NCBI GenBank assembly: GCA_003561145.1
Contig: PWXL01000055.1
Coordinates: forward strand, 1 to 10,744
Length of the DNA stretch: 10,744 bases
Source of the DNA: Candidatus Atribacteria bacterium
Lineage (GTDB): Bacteria > Atribacterota > Atribacteria > Atribacterales > Atribacteraceae
Direction of reading: 5' to 3'
The translations under genes and the position numbers were made by a program. The notes under the pieces were generated by a model. That model was not told the DNA's origin. It searched no databases and saw nothing but the letters and a program-made list of their open reading frames with translations. Positions 1 through 5,140 of the stretch are shown piece after piece. The stretch's first letter is position 1, and every line of letters starts with the position of its first letter.

Positions 1-480
1 AACCTGGTGCTTCTCTTCCTCTTCTTTTTTGGTGTCTTTCCCATGCTGGGCATCCGACTCTCGCCATTTTTTGTCGCTGCTGTTGCCCTTGGTTTACGCA
101 GCGCGGCATACCAAACCGAGATTTTTCGTGGAGCCTTTCTTTCGCTTGGGGAGGGGCAGATGTTCGCTGCCCGCTCCCTGGGAATGAGTAAAAGAAAAGC
201 TATCTGGAACATCATGCTCCCACAAGCCATGAGGGTGGCCTTACCCGGTTGGTCAAACGAATATCCGATTTTGCTTACCGACTCTTCCGTTGCGTATGCC
301 ATCGGAGTCATGGAAATCCTTACCAGGGGAAACCAAATGGTTACCCGTACGTATCAGCCGATGCCCATTTATTTCACCTGTGCCTTGATTTTCATCTTGC
401 TTAACTTCGGTGGAATTCGCCTTTTCCACATGATTGAAAATTTTATCCGTATACCCGGCTTCGGAAGAGAAGAACAATAA
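1..480 (+). CDS. Polar amino-acid ABC transporter permease (HisM/GlnP type), 5'-truncated by window
   Basis: Inner-membrane subunit of a polar amino-acid ABC importer. The reading frame is open from base 1, so the start lies upstream and about 160 residues are seen (family members are usually 215-250). The visible part starts in a hydrophobic segment (LLFLFFFG) and contains the cytoplasmic EAA loop: FAARSLGMSKRKAIW followed by LPQAMRVALP and an NE pair, the ATPase-docking motif of this family. A last membrane segment (ALIFILLNFGGI) and a short charged tail follow. The TAA stop overlaps the ATG of the ATPase gene by one base (TAATG), implying translational coupling. A second permease lies two genes on, so the transporter probably uses a permease heterodimer. 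The substrate cannot be read from sequence. No start could be chosen. Confidence 0.93.
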   Translation, partial: NLVLLFLFFFGVFPMLGIRLSPFFVAAVALGLRSAAYQTEIFRGAFLSLGEGQMFAARSLGMSKRKAIWNIMLPQAMRVALPGWSNEYPILLTDSSVAYAIGVMEILTRGNQMVTRTYQPMPIYFTCALIFILLNFGGIRLFHMIENFIRIPGFGREEQ

Positions 481-1250
481 TGAGTACAAATACACCGGTC
501 CTTAAAATTCAAGATATTCATAAGTCCTTCGGTAACTTGGAAGTGGTGCGCGGAGTTTCCTTCGAAGTCCAAAAAGGAGAAACCAAGGTGTTTATCGGCC
601 CCTCCGGCACTGGTAAGAGTACTCTGCTGAAGTGCATAAACCAGTTGACTGCCCCTGACCGGGGCAACGTCTTTCTTAACGGAATAGAAATCGTCCATTC
701 TCATGGAAAAATTAATCTTTACCGCCAGAAGATGGGAATGGTTTTCCAGAATTTCTTTCTCTTTGACCATCTCACAGCCGTTCGCAACGTTGAAATATCG
801 CTCCTCAAGGTGAAGCGGATGACCCGTAAGGAAGCCCGGGAAAAAGCCATGGAGGAACTCAACCGGGTCGGAATGGTTGACAAAGCTGATTCTTACCCGG
901 CAGAGCTTTCCGGAGGGCAATCCCAAAGATTGTCCATTGCCCGTGCGCTGGCCATGGATCCCGAGGTGATGCTCTTCGATGAACCGACATCTTCGCTTGA
1001 CCCAGAATTAACTGGAGAGGTGCTGGATGTCATGCGGCGGCTTGCCCGGGGAGGAATGACCATGGTCGTGGTCACTCACGAAATGGGTTTTGCGCGTTGG
1101 GCGGCAAATGAAATATTTTTTATGGATGAAGGCAAGATCCTGGAAAGCGGACCACCGGCTGAGATGTTCACCCGGGCTCGTTTTGATCGGACCCGCAGGT
1201 TCATAAAAAAAATGACGGAACTGTATGCCGAGGAACAGGATGATAGATAG
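480..1250 (+). CDS. Polar amino-acid ABC transporter ATP-binding protein (GlnQ/HisP family)
   Basis: Cytoplasmic ATPase that drives the importer formed with the flanking permeases. The 256 residues match the usual length (240-260). Visible motifs in order: Walker A GPSGTGKST (residues 40-48), Q-loop Q90 in VFQNFFLF, signature LSGGQ (143-147) followed by QRLSIARAL, Walker B VMLFDEP (163-169), D-loop SSLDP, and the switch histidine H200 in VVTHEMGFA. The THEM-x-FA sequence is characteristic of the polar amino-acid (PAAT) group rather than Liv or peptide ATPases. The ATG overlaps the preceding stop by one base, with a purine-rich ribosome binding site (GGAAGAGAAG) inside the upstream gene. Its end overlaps the next permease. 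All motifs are intact, so it should be functional. The exact substrate (glutamine, histidine, cystine or other) is unknown. Confidence 0.96.
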   Translation: MSTNTPVLKIQDIHKSFGNLEVVRGVSFEVQKGETKVFIGPSGTGKSTLLKCINQLTAPDRGNVFLNGIEIVHSHGKINLYRQKMGMVFQNFFLFDHLTAVRNVEISLLKVKRMTRKEAREKAMEELNRVGMVDKADSYPAELSGGQSQRLSIARALAMDPEVMLFDEPTSSLDPELTGEVLDVMRRLARGGMTMVVVTHEMGFARWAANEIFFMDEGKILESGPPAEMFTRARFDRTRRFIKKMTELYAEEQDDR

Positions 1251-1902
1251 CCTGCAGTTCATTCACAACAATCTGCTTCCAGCCCTGTGGGAAGGATGGG
1301 GAAAGACACTCAGGCTTATATTCATGTCGGTCCCCTTTGGACTTATCGTCGGAATCCTTGTAGCCACCGGACGGGTATATGGAAACTCACCACTGGCATT
1401 TCTGTGCAGGACATATGTACTCTTTTTCAAGGGCACACCTCTTCTCCTCCTTCTCTTCATGATTTATTTCGGGCTCCCTCCGCTTGGTATTTCATTAACC
1501 CCCTTTTCCACCTCGGTGCTGGGTTTTATTCTCTGCATGGGTGCCTACAGCTCAGAGTATATACGGGGAGCCATCCAGTCAGTCAAAGCAGGCCAAATGA
1601 CCGCAGCCCAGGCTCTCGGCATGACACGATGGCAAGGTGTTTTTTTCATTGTTCTCCCCCAAGCTTTTCGCCGTGCACTCCCCGGTGTTGGAAACGAGAT
1701 AATATATCTTATCAAGTATACCTCGCTCGCTCACATCATCGCCTACATTGAAGTAACCGGTGCAGGTAAAATTGTCGCAGCACGCTTCTTCCGCTTTACT
1801 GAAACCTTCATCGTGGTAGGAATTATTTACCTGATCATGGTATCAGTAGCCAATAAGCTTCTGAAAACTCTCGAAAAACGTCTTTCTTTCCCTGGCATGT
1901 AG
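1240..1902 (+). CDS. Polar amino-acid ABC transporter permease (HisM/GlnP type)
   Basis: Second membrane subunit of the importer, 220 residues, full length for the family. It has an N-terminal amphipathic stretch, a membrane segment (LIFMSVPFGLIVGILVA), the family motif FKGTPLLLLLFMIYFG, then the EAA loop (TAAQALGMTRWQGVF with VLPQAFRRALP and GNE), and final hydrophobic segments ending in a basic tail. I chose the ATG at 1240 rather than the in-frame ATG at 1225. GAGGA at 1230-1234 sits six bases upstream of 1240, and this start gives an 11-base overlap with the ATPase stop, typical of coupled transporter genes. A GTG-started cyclase gene follows after 20 bp in what looks like the same transcript. 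Confidence 0.95.
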   Translation: MIDSLQFIHNNLLPALWEGWGKTLRLIFMSVPFGLIVGILVATGRVYGNSPLAFLCRTYVLFFKGTPLLLLLFMIYFGLPPLGISLTPFSTSVLGFILCMGAYSSEYIRGAIQSVKAGQMTAAQALGMTRWQGVFFIVLPQAFRRALPGVGNEIIYLIKYTSLAHIIAYIEVTGAGKIVAARFFRFTETFIVVGIIYLIMVSVANKLLKTLEKRLSFPGM

Positions 1903-1910
1903 AGCGAAGA

Positions 1911-1917
1911 GAGGGGG
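1911..1917 (+). promoter_or_regulatory. Ribosome binding site supporting the GTG start of the cyclase gene
   Basis: GAGGGGG lies five bases before GTG 1923. No ATG is available near the expected N-terminus of the cyclase, so this site decides the start. Confidence 0.7.
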
Positions 1918-1922
1918 ACAAG

Positions 1923-2621
1923 GTGCGGACAATAGAGCTTACACAAATGATACGCCCCGCTATGCCTGTTTGGCCGCGTGATCCACAACTTGAGAGAACC
2001 ACCATAGCCACGATTGAAAAAGAAGGCTACCTATTGAAGAAGATATCTCTTGGTGAGCACTCCGGAACCCACTTCGGAGTTCCGGCGCACTGTCTCGCCG
2101 ATGGACTGACCGTCGAGAGGGTTCCGCCGGAAGATCTGATCGCTCCCGGAGTGGTACTGGACATTCGCCAATCGTGTACCCTCAACCCGGATTATACCTT
2201 GGCCGTGGTAGATATCAACGCCTGGGAGAGCGAATACGGCTCGATTCCTCCTCGTTCCTATGTTTTAGTCCTGACCGGCTGGAGCAGAAAGTGGGCTGAT
2301 CCGTCAAAATATTTCGGATTTTCCCATGATGGATCCATGCACTTTCCTGGATTCAGCACAGAAGCGGTCATCTACCTCATGGAGGAACGAAAATGCCTCG
2401 GGTTGGGTATCGATACACACGGAATCGATCCAGGTTGTACTGATGATCTCCGTTCAAATACCGCTCTTTTCAAACGAGGCGGCTATCACCTGGAAAACCT
2501 CGCCAACCTCGAACATTTACCTGCGCGAAACTTTACCCTTTTTATCGGTCCTTTGCCCGTCGAGGGAGGCTCCGGTTCACCAGCCCGTGTCCTGGCCCAA
2601 TGTACTGAAGTATTGCCTTGA
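1923..2621 (+). CDS. Cyclase family / kynurenine formamidase-like metal-dependent hydrolase with altered metal-site residues
   Basis: The 232-residue protein belongs to the KynB/isatin-hydrolase 'cyclase' superfamily: cytoplasmic, metal-dependent amide or lactam hydrolases. The N-terminus (IELTQMI...MPVWPRDP) is typical. The signature region reads H46-S-G-T-H50-F-G52-V-P-A-H56, where the family consensus is HxGTHxDxPxH, so the metal-ligand Asp is Gly here. Later blocks fit the family: GIDTHGIDPG (162-171), ENLANLEHLP (191-200) and a C-terminal GGSGSPARV. The His normally 12 residues before the ENL glutamate is Asn179. GTG 1923 is the start, supported by the strong upstream site. It is the last gene of an amino-acid ABC operon, so it may act on the imported compound. 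Family assignment is firm. The reaction is unknown, and formylkynurenine hydrolysis should not be assumed. Confidence 0.85.
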   Translation: MRTIELTQMIRPAMPVWPRDPQLERTTIATIEKEGYLLKKISLGEHSGTHFGVPAHCLADGLTVERVPPEDLIAPGVVLDIRQSCTLNPDYTLAVVDINAWESEYGSIPPRSYVLVLTGWSRKWADPSKYFGFSHDGSMHFPGFSTEAVIYLMEERKCLGLGIDTHGIDPGCTDDLRSNTALFKRGGYHLENLANLEHLPARNFTLFIGPLPVEGGSGSPARVLAQCTEVLP

Positions 2622-2646
2622 ACTCGTACCGGTCTTAAGATGCTGA

Positions 2647-2696
2647 ACAACCATATGGAAAACCCTCTATATATAGAGGGTTTTCCATATGGTTGT
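2647..2696. terminator. Perfect 50-bp palindrome between convergent genes, probable bidirectional terminator
   Basis: Two 25-base arms (2647-2671 and 2672-2696) are exact reverse complements with no spacer. The core is CCCTCTATATATAGAGGG. RNA from either strand could form a stem of about 23 bp. A T-rich tract (CTTTTCTTCT) follows on the plus side, 25 bases after the cyclase stop. The minus-strand side is less U-rich (TTCAGCATCTT). The position between two converging genes supports termination in both directions. Confidence 0.75.
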
Positions 2697-2780
2697 CTTT
2701 TCTTCTGCCATGGGGAACACACCAAGCGCTGAGAAACGGCCCTGGAACCTGAACCCCTTTTGTTTATGATAAAAAATCCT

Positions 2781-3983
2781 TTATTGCCCGAACAGGCGGC
2801 GCGCAACCAGGAGGTCAAGCTCGCCTATGCCCAACCGTTCTCTTACCAATGATTGGTAATCACACTGATAGGAGGCTATTGCAGATGGTGATCCACTTGC
2901 CAGCACTTCTTCCGCTCGTGGATCTGTCTCCCAAATTTTCCGTTGCGCGGATTGTATGTTTTCATCCCCGGCAAGCTCTTCGGCCTTCGCCTCCGCTGCC
3001 CTGTAGGATTCAACAGCCAGGCGGATGTAGTCACGCCTGACATTCAGCCGGTTCTCCCCACCTGGGGCGGTATCGGTTCGCAAAGGATGATTGTCAAATT
3101 CAATGTACCCTTCCCACCCCATTCTTTCCAGCACATACAGGATGCTTACAAATTCTTTTATTCCATCCATGCCAACCAGGGGAGGGTTATCGTTATCAAA
3201 CTGGTTTGGCTTCTGGTTCCCTACATGGATAAAAAACAGTTTACCAGCCGCAGCAGCGAAAGCTACCGCTCCGATTGAGGTAAGACCGGTCATCTGGTCG
3301 TGCTGGAGTACCTCGGGATTGACACCCCAAAAATCAGGCCGCTGTAAGCGCGCAATGAGGGCAAGTGAATGACCGACGGTAGGGAGAAAACTCTCACCAC
3401 GTGGTTCGTTTGGCTTATATTCTACCGTTCCTCCCCGGTAACCGAGATTTTCTTCCTGTACATACCCGCTTACTAAATCCAGCCCATCGGAAAGGAAACG
3501 GTACGTTTGTTCCCAGGGTACCGAAAACTGGCATTCAAAGCCGTCCCTTGCAACCCAGTAGGTATAGTATTCTGCTCCCAGAAAGTGACCTATGCGCAAA
3601 GCCCGCATTACCTTCTGTGACGCCAGCACCCTGATACGGGGGTCGGGGTTTGATATACCACCGTTACGGAAAATTGGATCCGAATGAAGATTGCATGAGA
3701 TCATCTTGAATTGGATACCGGCTCTATCCAGCTTTTCCTTGATAGCGCTCAAAGTCTGGAAGGTCGTACTCTTTTCATCCCGGTCATCATAATTTTTTGA
3801 GGGGTCCCAGGGCACCAGGTCACAGTCATGACCGGCTGAAAAATCGATGAGCCCCTCCCTGTGTGCCTCTACGAGGAGATCGGTTACTTCAAGGGAACTT
3901 ATCCTCCCCAATATACCGGGTCCGAAGGGGTCACCAACGGGATTTCCCACACACCAATACGGCATAGATATCTTGCGTTTCAT
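2781..3983 (-). CDS. Divergent xylose isomerase-like TIM-barrel protein
   Basis: The 400-residue protein is homologous along its length to the shorter (about 390 aa) actinobacterial-type xylose isomerase. Recognisable blocks: GDPFG (17-21), GHDCDLVPW with H52 and D55 matching the catalytic His/Asp pair, W143, VEYKPNEPRGE with E188 and K190, PTVGH, NPEV..HDQM with E224 and H228, FDND with D263 and D265, and FDNHPLRTD with D297. Compared with Streptomyces xylose isomerase (from memory), the metal ligand in the FHID block (Asp245) is His253, the pocket Phe94 is His100, and a residue is inserted between E224 and H228. The retained metal ligands suggest an active isomerase with a different sugar or polyol substrate, not necessarily xylose. 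An in-frame ATG at 4070 exists, but homology starts near 3983, where an AGGAAGGAGGT site precedes the ATG. No xylulokinase or sugar transporter is adjacent. Confidence 0.82.
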   Translation of the reverse strand: MKRKISMPYWCVGNPVGDPFGPGILGRISSLEVTDLLVEAHREGLIDFSAGHDCDLVPWDPSKNYDDRDEKSTTFQTLSAIKEKLDRAGIQFKMISCNLHSDPIFRNGGISNPDPRIRVLASQKVMRALRIGHFLGAEYYTYWVARDGFECQFSVPWEQTYRFLSDGLDLVSGYVQEENLGYRGGTVEYKPNEPRGESFLPTVGHSLALIARLQRPDFWGVNPEVLQHDQMTGLTSIGAVAFAAAAGKLFFIHVGNQKPNQFDNDNPPLVGMDGIKEFVSILYVLERMGWEGYIEFDNHPLRTDTAPGGENRLNVRRDYIRLAVESYRAAEAKAEELAGDENIQSAQRKIWETDPRAEEVLASGSPSAIASYQCDYQSLVRERLGIGELDLLVARRLFGQ

Positions 3984-3995
3984 GATAGCTTGTGT

Positions 3996-4006
3996 ACCTC
4001 CTTCCT
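3996..4006 (-). promoter_or_regulatory. Strong ribosome binding site, unusually long spacing, for the isomerase-like gene
   Basis: On the minus strand the site reads AGGAAGGAGGT, an excellent anti-16S match, but 12 bases separate it from ATG 3983. No other in-frame start lies between. It argues that the frame upstream to 4070 is not translated. Confidence 0.65.
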
Positions 4007-4030
4007 GGCTTGTTTCACACATTGTACCCC

Positions 4031-4060
4031 CTGCAATCAATATTGTCGCCCTTTTATAAC
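4031..4060 (+). promoter_or_regulatory. Weak candidate promoter for the tRNA-thiolation gene
   Basis: TATAAC at 4055-4060 is a good -10 box (five of six), with a poor -35 (CTGCAA, 4031-4036) at 18 bp. It would give a leader of about 90 bases. It overlaps the opposing minus-strand candidate, so the two could interfere or share control. Low certainty. Confidence 0.22.
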
Positions 4061-4070
4061 TTTCAGGCAA
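4042..4070 (-). promoter_or_regulatory. Candidate sigma-70-type promoter for the isomerase-like gene
   Basis: On the minus strand, TTGCCT (4065-4070) and GACAAT (4042-4047) are 17 bp apart, each matching four of six consensus bases. Transcription would start near 4035, about 50 bases before the start codon. This rests on consensus reading only. Confidence 0.35.
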
Positions 4071-4156
4071 TTTTTCTTAGACTGAACAAAACATTTATTT
4101 TCTGTTTTTCTTTCCCGGCACGCGAGAATCCGTTACTATAAAAAGGAGAATTCAGA

Positions 4157-5140
4157 ATGAAACCACACCAACACTCAAACAGACCGTCATTTTCGGGGCA
4201 AAGGGGTGATACACTTGTGAAATGTACCGTGTGCAAGGAAGCCGCCATAATCAAGCTTCCTGCTCATAACAGTAAATTTTGCCCCAGGCACTTTGACAAT
4301 TTTTTTCTCCGCCTGGTAGCAAAAGCTATCAAGCGTTATCACATGCTTGAAGCTGGAGAGAAAGTCATGGTAGCAGTGTCGGGAGGCAAAGACTCTCTCA
4401 CTGCCGTTGATGTCTTGTCAAGACTGGGATACTCGGTTACGGGTGTACACCTGGACCTGGGTATAGATGAAAACAAGTTCTCGGATAATTCCCTGGATGT
4501 CACCCAGAAATTTTTCGCAGAGCGCAACCTGCCTCTTGTTCTCTTTTCCCTGCGGGACAATTTCGAGAAAAATATGGAGGAAGCTGGAAAACATTTTGAT
4601 CGTTTCTGCTCATTTTGCGGCATGACCAAGCGATACCTGATGAACTCCCTTGCCTTGAAGCACCGTATGGATGTTGTAGCAACAGGTCACAACCTGGATG
4701 ACCTTTCCACCGCTCTGCTGGCCAATATTATGCGCTGGAAAGTGCGTTTTTTAAACAAGGGTGTACCCTGTCTTCCGCCACAGGGAAATTTTTTAAAAAA
4801 AATAAAACCGCTTGCTCTTCTGTCTGAAGAAGAAATCGTCACTTATACATCGATACAAAAAATCCAAAGGGTACAAAGCACATGTCCACATTCTCGAGAA
4901 GCAAAATTCAAGCGCTATCATGAGGTCCTACAGGGGATAGAGGAACAATCTCCCGGAACACGGCGTGCTTTCTATGAGGGATATGTGCGCAATGTTCATG
5001 TATTCAGCGGCCATCCGGAGGCAGAGACCCGACTCCGCTCTTGTATAATATGCGAGATGCCTACCACTCAAAATATTTGCACCTTTTGTAAATACTGGAG
5101 AGATACAACTGCTCACTTAGGAGCGGGTAATCCAATATAA
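4157..5140 (+). CDS. TtuA/Ncs6-family tRNA 2-thiolation ATP pyrophosphatase
   Basis: Cytoplasmic enzyme of 327 residues that should adenylate a tRNA base and replace oxygen with sulfur. Domains in order: an N-terminal zinc-ribbon with C23, C26, C42 and H45; the PP-loop SGGKDS (75-80); C151 and C154 in CSFCGMTKR; GHNLDD (177-182); C243 in STCPHS, probably the third ligand of an iron-sulfur cluster; and a C-terminal zinc-ribbon with C296, C299, C308 and C311. Two zinc ribbons around the PP-loop core fit the TtuA/Ncs6 (CTU1) type better than plain TtcA, which lacks the N-terminal ribbon. Target position (U54, U34 or C32) is not readable. ATG 4157 has AAGGAG eight bases upstream. A GTG at 4217 preceded by GGGG is a possible shorter start, since homologues often begin just before the first ribbon. 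The end overlaps the convergent amylosucrase gene by 24 bp. Confidence 0.87.
   Translation: MKPHQHSNRPSFSGQRGDTLVKCTVCKEAAIIKLPAHNSKFCPRHFDNFFLRLVAKAIKRYHMLEAGEKVMVAVSGGKDSLTAVDVLSRLGYSVTGVHLDLGIDENKFSDNSLDVTQKFFAERNLPLVLFSLRDNFEKNMEEAGKHFDRFCSFCGMTKRYLMNSLALKHRMDVVATGHNLDDLSTALLANIMRWKVRFLNKGVPCLPPQGNFLKKIKPLALLSEEEIVTYTSIQKIQRVQSTCPHSREAKFKRYHEVLQGIEEQSPGTRRAFYEGYVRNVHVFSGHPEAETRLRSCIICEMPTTQNICTFCKYWRDTTAHLGAGNPI

Noticed and set aside
369..926. 185-residue minus-strand open frame opposite the ATPase gene
   Set aside because: It lies antisense to a clear GlnQ-type ATPase and the end of the permease, shows no recognisable motif, and is best explained as a shadow frame.
3984..4070. N-terminal extension of 29 residues on the isomerase-like frame (ATG at 4070)
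   Set aside because: Homology to xylose isomerase starts after ATG 3983, a strong ribosome binding site lies inside the extension, and the candidate promoter start point falls within it.
4134..4139. TACTAT as a -10 box for the thiolase gene
   Set aside because: Transcription would begin at about the ribosome binding site, and no matching -35 box is present.
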